DNA of 64,000 nt from CBDDEC01 sp965198045 (GCA_965198045.1 CBDAOL010000007.1:1-64000), one strand, 5' to 3'. Shown: positions 17,138-25,917, counted from the first letter of the stretch. Made by a program: numbers and translations. The notes: generated by a model from the sequence alone, not told the origin.

Positions 17138-18346
17138 ATGGTCGATTTCGCTGACAGCCCCGAGCAGGCCGAGTTCCGCAAGGAGGTCGAGGCGTTCTTC
17201 GAGGAACGTTTCCCAGAGGGGCTGCGCATCAGCTCGTCCGAGGACCCGCGCACTCAGTTCGAGCGCGCCCAGGGGCCCGAGCGCTCCGAGGCGACGAAGG
17301 AGTGGCGCGGCGCGTTGGTCGAGAAGGGCTGGATCGCCCCGGCCTGGCCGCAGCAGTACGGCGGCGCCGACCTCTCGCCGATGGAGCAGTTCATCCTCAA
17401 CGAGACCGTCGCCGAATCCGGCGCGCCGAGGATGGGCGTGCCCGATGTCGGTTCGACGATCATGGTGCACGGCAGCGAGGAGCAGAAAGCCGAGTTCCTG
17501 CCGCCGATGGTTCGTGGTGAGACGCGCTGGTGCCAGGGCTACTCAGAGCCCGGCTCCGGTTCCGACCTCGCCTCGCTGCAGACGCGCGCCATCCGTGATG
17601 GCGACGACTTCGTCATCAACGGTCAGAAGATCTGGACCTCCGGCGCCCACCTCGCCAACATGATCTTCGCGCTTGTGCGCACCGACCCGGAGGCGCCGAA
17701 GCACCGCGGCATCACCTACCTGCTGGCCTCGATGGAGAGCCCGGGGATCGAGGTACGGCCGCTGGTCCAGATGTCCGACGCGCGAGGCTTTAACGAGGTG
17801 TTCTTCGAGGACGTGCGCGTCCCCGCGAAAAACGCCGTCGGCGAGATCAATCGTGGCTGGTACGTCGGTGCCACGCACCTCGACTTCGAGCGCTCCTCGA
17901 TCGGCAACGCCGTGGGGCAGCAGCGCATGCTGGACGGGCTGCGGCACTACCTGCAGCGGGAGCGCGACTCGGACAGCGGACGATCGAGGCTGAACCAGCC
18001 GGGCGCTCCGCGCACGGAGTTCGCCGACCGCTACATCGAGGCCGCCGTGGCGAAAACGCTGTCGCAGCGCGTAATCTCGATGCAGTCTCGTGGGCTGATC
18101 CCGAACTACGAGGCGTCGATGACCAAGGTCTTCTCAACCGAGTTCAACCAGCGCATCGCCCGCACGGCGACGAAGTTGCTGGGCAAGTACGGCGACCTGC
18201 GCGACCGCGAAAGCGACCACACGCCGATGCGTGGACGCTGGGCCACGATGTACCTCTCGAGCGTCTCCTCGACGATCGCCGGCGGCACGTCGGAGATTCA
18301 GCGCAACGTGATCGCAACGCGCGGACTGGGGCTGCCGCGGGGCTAG
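17138..18346 (+). CDS. acyl-CoA dehydrogenase
   Basis: 402 residues, standard length for this FAD flavoprotein family, which introduces an alpha,beta double bond in acyl-CoA and passes electrons to ETF. The flavin-contact segment GYSEPGSGSDLASLQTRA and INGQKIWTSGAH are textbook, and the C-terminal SSTIAGGTSEIQRNVIATR is the family's closing motif. The position of the catalytic Glu in this branch is not assignable by eye. ATG 17138 lies after CGCCACC with no strong purine site. A perfect hairpin 24 bp after the stop probably ends the transcript. Confidence 0.95.
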   Translation: MVDFADSPEQAEFRKEVEAFFEERFPEGLRISSSEDPRTQFERAQGPERSEATKEWRGALVEKGWIAPAWPQQYGGADLSPMEQFILNETVAESGAPRMGVPDVGSTIMVHGSEEQKAEFLPPMVRGETRWCQGYSEPGSGSDLASLQTRAIRDGDDFVINGQKIWTSGAHLANMIFALVRTDPEAPKHRGITYLLASMESPGIEVRPLVQMSDARGFNEVFFEDVRVPAKNAVGEINRGWYVGATHLDFERSSIGNAVGQQRMLDGLRHYLQRERDSDSGRSRLNQPGAPRTEFADRYIEAAVAKTLSQRVISMQSRGLIPNYEASMTKVFSTEFNQRIARTATKLLGKYGDLRDRESDHTPMRGRWATMYLSSVSSTIAGGTSEIQRNVIATRGLGLPRG

Positions 18347-18369
18347 CCCCTCGGACGTTTGCAGACACG

Positions 18370-18397
18370 AACAGGCCCGGCGTCCGCCGGGCCTGTT
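18370..18397. terminator. bidirectional hairpin terminator between convergent genes
   Basis: Perfect 12-bp stem AACAGGCCCGGC with a GTCC tetraloop and its complement, followed by TTTC. It separates the acyl-CoA dehydrogenase (plus) from the small minus-strand gene at 18422. The T-run is short, so its efficiency is uncertain. Confidence 0.75.
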
Positions 18398-18421
18398 TCG
18401 ATCTGGTCGAGCCAGCGAGGG

Positions 18422-18721
18422 TTACGTGCGCGTGCCCTTGAACGTGCCAGAGCCGAACGAACCGAACTGTACGGTTCCGCCGATGTCGTCGCTTTCGACC
18501 TTGCCGGCGAAGTCGATCTTCATCTCGCCCATCTGTCCGTTCACGGTGGCGCTCCAGGCGACGTCCTCGCCTTCGACCGTGCCACCCTCGAAGGGCTGGG
18601 TGCCCTGCGGGCCGTCAAAACTGCCGCTCAGGGAGCCGCCGTCGGAGCTCAGGATGAGCTTGCCCGGGCGGTCGCCCATTGGTGTGCCGAGTGTGATGTC
18701 GTATGTGCCGTCTACGGCCAT
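18422..18721 (-). CDS. small beta-rich protein of unknown function (99 aa)
   Basis: MAVDGTYDITLGTPMGDRPG then short hydrophobic/Gly strands ending in VQFGSFGSGTFKGTRT, a pattern of repeated strands like a small beta-barrel or lipocalin-type fold. No signal peptide, no catalytic motif, no family recognised by eye. Codon use fits the neighbours. It stands alone between a terminator and a divergent lipoprotein gene. Confidence 0.7.
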   Translation of the reverse strand: MAVDGTYDITLGTPMGDRPGKLILSSDGGSLSGSFDGPQGTQPFEGGTVEGEDVAWSATVNGQMGEMKIDFAGKVESDDIGGTVQFGSFGSGTFKGTRT

Positions 18722-18846
18722 AGGTCCCTCTGTTCTGCGGAGTGCGCTTTCTGCGGCACTCGCAGGGCACGCTAGCAGATGCGCCGCGAGTCAGACAATG
18801 CTTCGAGGCGTGCCGAACGTTCGAGGATCGAAGACGATAGATCGCG

Positions 18847-20064
18847 ATGCCTCGACGTCTTCTCACAGCCCTCGCCGCTTCGCTGTTGGTGGCCGCCGCT
18901 TGCGGCGGTTCCAGTACGCCCGGGGCGACGCCGACCGCGACCGTCACGCCCTCGGCGACCGTCGAGGCGACGCCGACGCTGGTCGAGCAACTCGACGCGA
19001 TCGAGAGGGATGTGAGCATCATCCGCGGGCTGGAGAGTGACCGCGAGTTCGAGCTGCAGTTCACGAGCGAGGCGGGCCTCGCCACTCTGCAGGAGTTGGT
19101 CGGCATAGAGGACGACGAGGGGCCACTGATGACCGCGCTCGGGCTCGGTGGCCGTCGTTCGCCGCTGTCCACGATCGACATCGAGGGTGGCGCCTACGTC
19201 GAGCCGCCGCCAGCGATCTTCATCGTTGGCAGTCCCTCCGATGGCCTCGATGACCGCGAGATCTCGATCTACGTGCACGAGTACGTCCACTTCCTGCAGT
19301 CGTCCGCGTTTGGTATCGATGCCGTGGACCAGAGCGACGTCGACGGACAGTTTGCGCAGGTGGCGCTGCACGAGGGCGATGCCGTGCGCTCCGAGCAGGA
19401 GTACCAGCGGCGGTTCCTCGAGGATGTTCGGCCGGAGGCCTCGATGCCCCTCGGCGAGGAGCTGGGCGACCGTTTCGATCGCTCGATCACGCTCTTCGTC
19501 TATGGCGGCGGCGCGGCCTTTGTCACGGCCCTCGGCGGCGTCGGCTCGGCTGCGGTCGACGAGGCCTTCTCCGCGCCGCTGACGACCGAGCAGATCATCC
19601 ACCCGGAGAAGTTCACGAGCGGCGAGGTCGGCGTTCCCCCGTCCGAGGCGGCGTTGATCGCCCGTCTCGGCCTCGATGCCGACGAGTTGATCGACCGCGC
19701 AACGCTGGGCGAATTCTTCTACCTCGCCTGGCTCACCGCCCTGCGCTCGGGCAACGCCTTCTCCGGGGCCTCCGGATGGGGAGGTGACCTCGCGCTGGTC
19801 TTCAATGACGGCGAGGGTGCGCTGGTCGTCTTGAGCCTCGAATGGGACGACAGCGCTACGGACGTGGCCGAGTTCGATGCGGCGCTACGTTCCGGCCTGG
19901 CCAACAGCTCGACGTTCTTGGAGCTGCTGCCCGGCATGCACGACGCGTGGCAGGGGCCCGGCGGTGTGCTCGGCTTCGGCTCGACGGGCGGAACGACGAC
20001 GATCATCGTCGCTCCCTCACGCGAGCGGCTGGAGCAGCTGCTCGCGGCCGCGCTCGGCCCCTAG
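18847..20064 (+). CDS. lipoprotein with an HExxH zinc-peptidase-like motif
   Basis: 405 residues. The N-terminus has Arg-Arg, a hydrophobic core and a lipobox ending LVAAAC at residue 19, followed by a Thr/Pro linker, so it should be exported and lipid-anchored. In the middle is ISIYVHEYVHFLQSS, which contains HEYVH (HExxH), and about 40 residues later LHEGDAVRSEQEYQ, whose Glu could be the third zinc ligand as in gluzincins. Peptidase activity is therefore plausible but not shown; I do not recognise a named family. It converges with the gene at 20061, sharing the CTAG that holds both stop codons. Confidence 0.75.
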   Translation: MPRRLLTALAASLLVAAACGGSSTPGATPTATVTPSATVEATPTLVEQLDAIERDVSIIRGLESDREFELQFTSEAGLATLQELVGIEDDEGPLMTALGLGGRRSPLSTIDIEGGAYVEPPPAIFIVGSPSDGLDDREISIYVHEYVHFLQSSAFGIDAVDQSDVDGQFAQVALHEGDAVRSEQEYQRRFLEDVRPEASMPLGEELGDRFDRSITLFVYGGGAAFVTALGGVGSAAVDEAFSAPLTTEQIIHPEKFTSGEVGVPPSEAALIARLGLDADELIDRATLGEFFYLAWLTALRSGNAFSGASGWGGDLALVFNDGEGALVVLSLEWDDSATDVAEFDAALRSGLANSSTFLELLPGMHDAWQGPGGVLGFGSTGGTTTIIVAPSRERLEQLLAAALGP

Positions 20065-20426
20065 CGAGCCGGTCGCTCTCGATCCTCGGCGGAGAGGATC
20101 GCCTCGAGGGTGTACTCGTAATACGTGATCGCCTCGCTGAGGCTGAAGTCCTGGCGCACGTAGTTGATGCTCGGCTCGCCCGCAAGCACGGACTCGCGCG
20201 TCAGGTTCGCGCCCAGCGCTGGCCAGCGCATGACGGCCGGGATGTCGTGGCCGGGGCGCAGCTCGATGCGCGCGTCGAGGAGTTCTGGGTGGAGGTCGAG
20301 TAGGTGCAGGTAGGCCTCGACGCACTTGTGGACCACGTCCGTGGCCCGCGCCTCGCCGATCAGCTCATTGGCCCTCGACAACTGGGCGCGCAGGCCCTCG
20401 TCAACGATCTCCGCCGGCCGGGCCAC
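20061..20426 (-). CDS. conserved hypothetical protein (about 121 aa)
   Basis: Soluble, mostly helical protein. It opens ARPAEIVDEGLRAQLSRANE and ends SEAITYYEYTLEAILSAEDR. No motif recognised. Two GTG codons are candidate starts; 20426 is chosen because GGAGAGGGGG lies just upstream, whereas 20450 has none. Its stop overlaps that of the convergent lipoprotein gene. Confidence 0.6.
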   Translation of the reverse strand: MARPAEIVDEGLRAQLSRANELIGEARATDVVHKCVEAYLHLLDLHPELLDARIELRPGHDIPAVMRWPALGANLTRESVLAGEPSINYVRQDFSLSEAITYYEYTLEAILSAEDRERPAR

Positions 20427-20490
20427 GGGTGACCCCCTCTCCTGCGGCACCGACAGGGTGTTGCGCAGGCGGCGAGGGTGTCAAGACCGC

Positions 20491-21105
20491 TCAGCGGTCC
20501 TGGGCGAGGTACTCGTCGAACCAGTCGAGTAACAGTTGCCGCACCTCGGCGCGGCGCTGGCGCAGCGAGTGGGTCGCGCCGTCGAGGAGTTCGAGCCGCT
20601 TCGGCTCCCCCGCCATCTCGTGCAGCAGTTCCGAGCATTGCGGCGAGAGTCGGATGTCCTCGCGCCCGTGGATCAGCAGGAGCGGCGTTGGGGCGAGCTG
20701 TGGTGTGCGTTGCGCGCCGGCGGTCTGCGTCGCCAGGGTGGCCACCGCGGCCACGGCCGGAGCGCGGATACCCGCCTCGATCACCACCGCGCCGCCGAAG
20801 GAGTGGCCCACGAGGCCGATGCGACGCGCCCCGCGCTCCTCGAGCGCCCCGATGCCGTGTAGCAGGTCGTACACGGCCTCATCGACATCGTTCGGGAATT
20901 GATGGATGCGGAAGTCGAGCCGCAGCGAGGTGACGCCGCGCTCCGCAAAGTCCTCCACGAGTGTCGGGTAGAGGCCCTCCGCCGGTCCCTCGAAGCCACC
21001 GTCCGCGCCGCCGACCATCGCTACGGCGCCGGTGGCGCCTTCGACAGCGTCGAGCAGGACGGGGATCGGCCCGCGCGCCGAGGGGAGTTCGAGCTGCTCG
21101 GTCAT
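20491..21105 (-). CDS. alpha/beta hydrolase (dienelactone-hydrolase-like)
   Basis: 204 residues, on the short side of the family. It has the nucleophile motif VGHSFGG at about residue 100, the acid in HGREDIRLSP and His in DGATHSLRQRR. The first strand segment (GAVAMVGGADGGFEGPAEGL) replaces the usual HG oxyanion loop. ATG 21105 is chosen because the conserved sequence starts there; a longer opening is Arg-rich shadow sequence. The SIS-domain gene lies 14 bp upstream, so the two are likely co-transcribed. Confidence 0.85.
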   Translation of the reverse strand: MTEQLELPSARGPIPVLLDAVEGATGAVAMVGGADGGFEGPAEGLYPTLVEDFAERGVTSLRLDFRIHQFPNDVDEAVYDLLHGIGALEERGARRIGLVGHSFGGAVVIEAGIRAPAVAAVATLATQTAGAQRTPQLAPTPLLLIHGREDIRLSPQCSELLHEMAGEPKRLELLDGATHSLRQRRAEVRQLLLDWFDEYLAQDR

Positions 21106-21119
21106 CGCTGCATGCGGTG

Positions 21120-22169
21120 CTACAGGCCGAAGCGGTCGCGGCCCTCGGCCATGCCGGGATGGTCGAGACGGAAGTTGTCGCCGTCCACATCGGCGAGGGC
21201 TGCCAGGTGCCCGGCCAGCAGCTGCGCCGGCACGATCTCCACGAGCGGCGCCAGCTGCTCGCCGATGTCGGTCACCGGCAGCCACGCGCTCGCCTCGGGT
21301 CCCTCGACAGGCGCAATCCAGGCGACGTGGCAGCCGAGGAGCTGCGCCCAGATGGCCGCATCGTGCGAGCGTTCGAGGACCGCGCCCGGTCCGGCGAAGA
21401 CCAGGCAGGCCTCGTCATCACGGACCTGCACCTGCGGTCCGTGCAAGAACTGCTCGACCGCGTGCGCTCGCACCGCGTAGCGCGCTGCCTCCGCCACCTT
21501 GATCGCGACCTCGTGCGCGCTCACCTCGTGCGGCCCACCGCCGAGCGCGATCAGCGAGCGCCGGCCGTGCCAGGTGCGCGCGAGGTCGGCCACGCGGTCC
21601 TCGAGCTCGAGCGCGTCGGACACCGCGGGCGCCACCGCGGCGAGGTCGCCCACGGCGCCGGACTGGACAGCGTCGGCGATGCGCGCCGTCATCAGCATCG
21701 CGGCCGTGTGCGACACGGTGAACATCGCCGAGGTCTCGCGCGGCACCGTGCGGATGACCACCGTCGACGCGCCCAGGTCGCCGGTCGTCAACTCCGACTC
21801 CGTGCTCGTCAGCAGGACGGTCGGCACGCCTCGGTCGCGCAGCCAGCCGAGGGCGTCCTTCGAGAAGCGCTTGGCGCCGCTGTGCGTGTAGACGATCGCG
21901 GCATCGTTCGGCCCGAGGTCCGGTGGGTAGAGCGCGAAGTCCGCCGAGGACCAGACCGCGGTATCGACCCCGGCCGCCCGCAGCATCCAGCCACCGGCCG
22001 AGGCGGCGTTCCACGACGTGCCGATCCCGACCGTGACCACGCGCCGCGCGTCGGCCACCACGTCCGCTGCATCCACGACCGGCTCGGGCGCCGCCAGCAC
22101 GCGGTCGAGCTCCGCCGGCTGGCTGCGGATCTGCGCGTGGAGCCGGTAGTCACTGATGCTGCGTGTCAC
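21120..22169 (-). CDS. SIS domain sugar-phosphate isomerase-like protein
   Basis: 349 residues with two SIS (sugar isomerase) domains, as in the isomerase half of glucosamine-6-phosphate synthase (GlmS) and in AgaS. The first has VVTVGIGTSWNAASAGGWML and YTHSGAKRFSKDAL; the second has SLIALGGGPHEVSAHEVAIK and the EQFLHGPQ segment, which in GlmS-type enzymes lies near the sugar site. No glutamine amidotransferase domain is present. GTG 22169 overlaps the DinB stop (GTGA) and has GGAGGAGGGGGGAGG upstream, which settles the start. Likely a cytosolic amino-sugar or deglycase-type enzyme; substrate unknown. Confidence 0.88.
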   Translation of the reverse strand: MTRSISDYRLHAQIRSQPAELDRVLAAPEPVVDAADVVADARRVVTVGIGTSWNAASAGGWMLRAAGVDTAVWSSADFALYPPDLGPNDAAIVYTHSGAKRFSKDALGWLRDRGVPTVLLTSTESELTTGDLGASTVVIRTVPRETSAMFTVSHTAAMLMTARIADAVQSGAVGDLAAVAPAVSDALELEDRVADLARTWHGRRSLIALGGGPHEVSAHEVAIKVAEAARYAVRAHAVEQFLHGPQVQVRDDEACLVFAGPGAVLERSHDAAIWAQLLGCHVAWIAPVEGPEASAWLPVTDIGEQLAPLVEIVPAQLLAGHLAALADVDGDNFRLDHPGMAEGRDRFGL

Positions 22170-22648
22170 GCCTCCCCCTCCTCCTGCCGACCGAGGCGAT
22201 ACCAGGCCTCGGAGGGTGCGTCCGCCGGTCCGCCCTGCTGGCCGATCAGCAGGCAGCACTGACCACGATGCTCCGCGCCGTGCAGCGCCAGGTGCAAGAG
22301 CACCTCGGCGACGCGCTGGTCGAAGCGCTTCCCCTCGGTGTTCTGCGACTCGAAGCGCGCCCGCAGGGCTGTCTCATTGATCCGATCGAGGATGTCCGTG
22401 ATGTGGGCGTGGGCACTGCCGCTCAGCGCTGTGATCTCCTCGACGCTGCGCGGCCCCCACTCGAGGTCCACGCGCGGCTGGCTGCCGTCGATGCGCGAGG
22501 ACCAGTTCTCGATCGCGGCGAAGATGTGCCAGGCGATCGCGCGCAGCTCGTCGCTCGGCTCGTCGACCTGGTTGAGCGCCACGATCATGCGGTCGTTCGA
22601 CCAGCGGTCGAAGGCGAAGAGCTGTCGCGCCGCATCGAGCGAGTACAT
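22166..22648 (-). CDS. DinB family protein
   Basis: 160 residues. Four-helix DinB/YfiT-like fold with the metal-binding His set: AIAWHIFAAIENW in the second helix and LLHLALHGAEHRGQ near the C-terminus (HGxxHRxQ). Family members are thiol-S-transferase or metal-dependent hydrolase-like, often dependent on mycothiol or bacillithiol. It is the first gene of a coupled minus-strand unit (DinB, SIS, hydrolase), which suggests a shared small-molecule detoxification role as inference. Confidence 0.9.
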   Translation of the reverse strand: MYSLDAARQLFAFDRWSNDRMIVALNQVDEPSDELRAIAWHIFAAIENWSSRIDGSQPRVDLEWGPRSVEEITALSGSAHAHITDILDRINETALRARFESQNTEGKRFDQRVAEVLLHLALHGAEHRGQCCLLIGQQGGPADAPSEAWYRLGRQEEGEA

Positions 22649-22668
22649 GCCTGGCCCTCTCTGCCGCC

Positions 22669-22722
22669 GCCCCTGGCGTCGCCCCTGGCGTCGCCCCTGG
22701 CGTCGCCCCTGCGGCAGTCTAC
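22669..22722. repeat. 12-bp tandem repeat, 4.5 copies, in a divergent promoter region
   Basis: GCCCCTGGCGTC is repeated at 22669-22680, 22681-22692, 22693-22704 and 22705-22716, then a half copy. It fills much of the 131-bp gap between the DinB gene (minus) and the CaiB gene (plus), where both promoters must lie. Copy number could vary by slippage. Confidence 0.9.
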
Positions 22723-22779
22723 GCAGCTAAGACCGAGGACGTGCATAATCGCCCGGTGCCGCTGACCTCGGAGGGATCG

Positions 22780-24048
22780 ATGAGCGAGCTGCCGCTGCCA
22801 CTCGACGGCGTGCGCGTCTGTGACTTCTCGTGGATCGTGGCCGGCCCGCAGGCCACACGCATCCTCGCCGACCTCGGCGCCGACGTGATCAAGGTCGAGA
22901 ACGAGTCCTACCTCGACTCGATGCGTCTCGGCCTCCAGACCAACCCGGCCGAGCCCTCCTACAACGCCAGCGGCTTCCACTCGAACTTCAATCGCAACAA
23001 GCGCGGCATCACCGCCAACCTCCACCATCCGAGGGGTCGCGAGGCCGTCGAGCGCCTGCTGGCGGAGTCGGATGCGGTGATCGAGAACTTCAGCGCAGGC
23101 GCGTTCGCTCGCATGGGCTTCAGCTGGGAGCGGCTCCGGGAGATCAACCCCCGCCTCGTCTACGTCTCGCTCTCCGGCTTTGGCCACACCGGGCGCGACG
23201 AGAGCTACGTGACGTGGGGACCGACGGCGCAGGCGGTCTCGGGCGCGACGCAGATGTCCGGCATGCCCGACAGGCCGCCGGCCGGGTGGGGCTACTCCTA
23301 CCTCGACCACACCGCGGGCTACTACGGCGCGATCGCCGTCCTGTTGGGCCTGCGCCACCGCGATCGCACGGGCGAAGGCCAGCATGTCGACATGGCGCAG
23401 ATCGAAACGGGGATGGTGCTGACCGGCGTTCCCGTCCTTGACGCGCAGGTCAACGGGCGCGACTACGTGCGCGCCGGCAACCGCTCCCGCTACCCCGCCA
23501 TTGCCCCGCACGGCACGTACCGCTGCGCCGAGGACAATCGCGCCTCGGCGGAGATGTCCGACCACGACGTGACCGACGACAACTGGCTCGCCATCGTGGC
23601 GGAGACCGAGGAGCAGTGGACCGCTCTCTGCGAGGTCCTCGACGCGCCCGACCTCGCCTCCGACGACCGCTTCGCCTCGAACGAGGCGCGTCTGGCGAAC
23701 GAGGATGCGCTCGATGCCGCGATCGCGGAGCGCACGAGGCAGCGCGACGCGTTCGAGCTGATGTACGCGCTACAAGGCGCGGGCGTGCCCGCTGGCGCCT
23801 GTCAGCGGTACGACGACAAGCTCGACCGCGACCCGCAGCATGCGGCGCGCGAGTTCTATCGCACCGCGCCGCACGACGTCCTCGGCGAGCACCGTTACGA
23901 GGGCTACCCGGTGACGTTCTCCGGCGCGCGCTGGCGCATGGACCACGGCGCGCCGCTCGTCGGCGAGCACACCGCCGAGGTGCTGATGGACCTGCTCGGA
24001 TTCAGCTCGGAGGAGCTGGCCGAGATGATCGGCGAGGCCGCCGTATGA
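22780..24048 (+). CDS. CaiB/BaiF CoA-transferase family protein, catalytic-type subunit
   Basis: 422 residues, family III CoA-transferase, which moves CoA between carboxylic acids or racemises acyl-CoA. Typical segments: LPLDGVRVCDFSWIVAGPQA at the N-terminus, ADLGADVIKVE, and SYLDHTAGYYGAIAVLLGLR, whose Asp aligns with the catalytic Asp169 of formyl-CoA transferase; then GEGQHVDMAQIE. ATG 22780 has GGAGGG upstream. Its stop overlaps the start of the second CaiB gene (ATGA), implying a hetero-oligomer. Substrate unknown. Confidence 0.93.
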   Translation: MSELPLPLDGVRVCDFSWIVAGPQATRILADLGADVIKVENESYLDSMRLGLQTNPAEPSYNASGFHSNFNRNKRGITANLHHPRGREAVERLLAESDAVIENFSAGAFARMGFSWERLREINPRLVYVSLSGFGHTGRDESYVTWGPTAQAVSGATQMSGMPDRPPAGWGYSYLDHTAGYYGAIAVLLGLRHRDRTGEGQHVDMAQIETGMVLTGVPVLDAQVNGRDYVRAGNRSRYPAIAPHGTYRCAEDNRASAEMSDHDVTDDNWLAIVAETEEQWTALCEVLDAPDLASDDRFASNEARLANEDALDAAIAERTRQRDAFELMYALQGAGVPAGACQRYDDKLDRDPQHAAREFYRTAPHDVLGEHRYEGYPVTFSGARWRMDHGAPLVGEHTAEVLMDLLGFSSEELAEMIGEAAV

Positions 24049-25346
24049 CCGCCAGCGAGACAGCAGTCACGCCGCCCCCACCGCTCGACGGTCCCGGCCC
24101 CCTCGAGGGCCTCCGCGCCGTCGAGGTTGGCGACTTCGGCGAGGTGGCGGGCAAACTCCTCGCCGACGCGGGCGTCGAGGTCGTGCGCGTGGAGCCTCGC
24201 CGAGGCGCGCGCAGCCGCCACAGCGGACCGTTCGTCGGCGATGAGCCGGGCGTCGACCGCAGTCTCTCCTTCGCGGCGCGCAACACCTCCAAGCGCAGCG
24301 TCACACTGGACCTCGAGACTGCAGCGGGCGCAGACCTCTTCCGGCGCCTCGTTCGGCAGGCGGACATCGTCATCGACAGCTCTGGCGTCGACGTCCTCGC
24401 TGGGCTCGGCGTGGGGTACGACTCGTTCGAAGATGCGCCGGGCCTGCTCTGGTGCTCGCTCACGCCGTTCGGGCTGACCGGCCCCTGGCGCGGCTGGCCC
24501 TGGGTCGACCTCGTCAGCCTGGCCCTCGGCGGGCCGATGATGAGCACCGGCTACGACGACCACGACGTGCCGCCGATTCGCGCCGACGGCGAGCACTCGG
24601 TCGCGATTAGCAACGAGTACGCCGTCACGGGCATCCTCGCCGCGCTGCACATGCGCGACGGCGAGGGCCCCGCCGCGGGCCGCGGGCAACTGCTCGACAT
24701 CTCCGCCCACGAGGCGATCAGCGCCACGACCGAGGGCTCGTTCCCCAACTGGGAGTACCTCGGTCGCATCGTCGGTCGCCAGACCGGCCGCCACGCGGCC
24801 GCCATCATGACCGCCCCCTGGCAGTACCAGTGCGCCGACGGCGAATACATCCTGCTGATGGGCGGCGGCATCCCGCGCGACCAGCGCATCCTCGACGCCC
24901 TGCTCGCGTGGATGGACGAGCACGACGCCGCCGAGGACCTGCACGACCCGCAGTACGTCGAGGTGCTGTACCGCGACCCTACGCTGCGGCCAGAGGCGCG
25001 GCGTCACGTCGCCGGGGTGATCGGCCGCTTCGTTCAGCAGCTGCCGGCAGAGGAGGTCTACCGGCGCGGCCAGTCGCTGCACCTGCCCTGGGGTCGCGTG
25101 CGCCGCCCCGAACAAAACCTCGACGACCCGCACTGGACCGAGCGCGGGTTCTGGTGGGAGGGCGAGGTGCCCGGCCACGACGAGCCGGTGCGCTACCCCG
25201 GCGCCCCCTATCGCTTCACGAAGAGCCCGGTGCGCATGCGCCGCCGCCCGCCGCTCCTCGCCGAGCACAACACCGAGGTCTTCGCCGGCGAGCTGGGCCT
25301 GACGACAGAAGAGCTGACGGCGCTCGCGCGTGCGGACGTAATCTAG
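24045..25346 (+). CDS. CaiB/BaiF CoA-transferase family protein, second subunit
   Basis: 433 residues. Same fold as its upstream partner (GPLEGLRAVEVGDFGEVAGK, LLADAGVEVVRVEP, LLDISAHEAISATTEG). At the place of the catalytic Asp the sequence reads SVAISNEYAVTGILAALH, and no Asp aligns, so this subunit may be structural or bind only CoA. Pairs of adjacent CaiB genes with a four-base overlap usually form heterodimers. The coupling and tight spacing support co-translation. Confidence 0.9.
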   Translation: MTASETAVTPPPPLDGPGPLEGLRAVEVGDFGEVAGKLLADAGVEVVRVEPRRGARSRHSGPFVGDEPGVDRSLSFAARNTSKRSVTLDLETAAGADLFRRLVRQADIVIDSSGVDVLAGLGVGYDSFEDAPGLLWCSLTPFGLTGPWRGWPWVDLVSLALGGPMMSTGYDDHDVPPIRADGEHSVAISNEYAVTGILAALHMRDGEGPAAGRGQLLDISAHEAISATTEGSFPNWEYLGRIVGRQTGRHAAAIMTAPWQYQCADGEYILLMGGGIPRDQRILDALLAWMDEHDAAEDLHDPQYVEVLYRDPTLRPEARRHVAGVIGRFVQQLPAEEVYRRGQSLHLPWGRVRRPEQNLDDPHWTERGFWWEGEVPGHDEPVRYPGAPYRFTKSPVRMRRRPPLLAEHNTEVFAGELGLTTEELTALARADVI

Positions 25347-25362
25347 GTCGGAGCGTCCGAGG

Positions 25363-25530
25363 TCACGCGTTCAGCAACGCGAGCCCCAGCCCCATGACCG
25401 CTACTCCGCCGAAGACGAGCCCGCCGGTCAGGCGCAGGTCCAATGGCTCGTCGCGGCGGCGCGACAGCATCCACACCACGTCCCCGGCGAGGAACAACAC
25501 GAGCCCGACCAGGAATGCCGCGAGCGCCAT
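25363..25530 (-). CDS. small membrane protein (55 aa)
   Basis: ATG at 25530, stop TGA at 25363-25365. MALAAFLVGLVLFLAGDVVW forms one transmembrane helix, a basic loop follows (SRRRDEPLDLRLTGG), and a second helix (VFGGVAVMGLGLALLNA) ends the protein. Positive-inside rule puts both termini outside. No family recognised, but the codon use and helix pattern fit a real small gene. It is convergent with the CaiB pair and nine bases downstream of the VOC gene, probably in its transcript. Confidence 0.55.
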   Translation of the reverse strand: MALAAFLVGLVLFLAGDVVWMLSRRRDEPLDLRLTGGLVFGGVAVMGLGLALLNA

Positions 25531-25539
25531 GGCCGCAGC

Positions 25540-25917
25540 CTAGCTGCTAGCCGTCGAGGCCGGGCATCCGCCCGTCGAGTTGTCGACCAGGCCGATGATG
25601 TTCCCGTCCGGGTCGTTGATGGTCACGAGCTTCCCCGGCGGGATGTCGAACGGCTCCTCGTTGAACGCGAAGCCCTCGGCGGTGCGCTCCGCGTAGGCGG
25701 CGTCGACATCCTCGACCTCGAACCAGACGCCGGACCCGCCGTGCCCCGTCCCCGGCGCGGACGGCGCGAGGATCACGTACCCCGGCCCCTGCTCGAAGCG
25801 GAAGTACGGCCCCTCGTACGGCGTCGCCTCGACGCCGAGGAACCGCGTGTACCAATCCGCCGACGCCTCTGGGTCAGCACGGAACTGCACAATCGTCTCG
25901 AGCCGCCGCGCCTGCAT
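25540..25917 (-). CDS. VOC family protein
   Basis: 125 residues: LETIVQFRADPEASADWYTR then YFRFEQGPGYVILAPSAPG, VWFEVEDVDAAYAERTAEG and the closing INDPDGNIIGLVDNS. Glyoxalase/bleomycin-resistance fold; substrate unknown. ATG 25917 is preferred to the upstream start near the IS end. The IS1595 right end of copy 2 begins 41 bp upstream, so this gene's native promoter was probably replaced. Confidence 0.88.
   Translation of the reverse strand: MQARRLETIVQFRADPEASADWYTRFLGVEATPYEGPYFRFEQGPGYVILAPSAPGTGHGGSGVWFEVEDVDAAYAERTAEGFAFNEEPFDIPPGKLVTINDPDGNIIGLVDNSTGGCPASTASS

Noticed and set aside
22669..22722. CRISPR array
   Set aside because: The 12-bp units are in direct contact with no spacers; a simple tandem repeat. 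No CRISPR array or cas gene was seen in the window.
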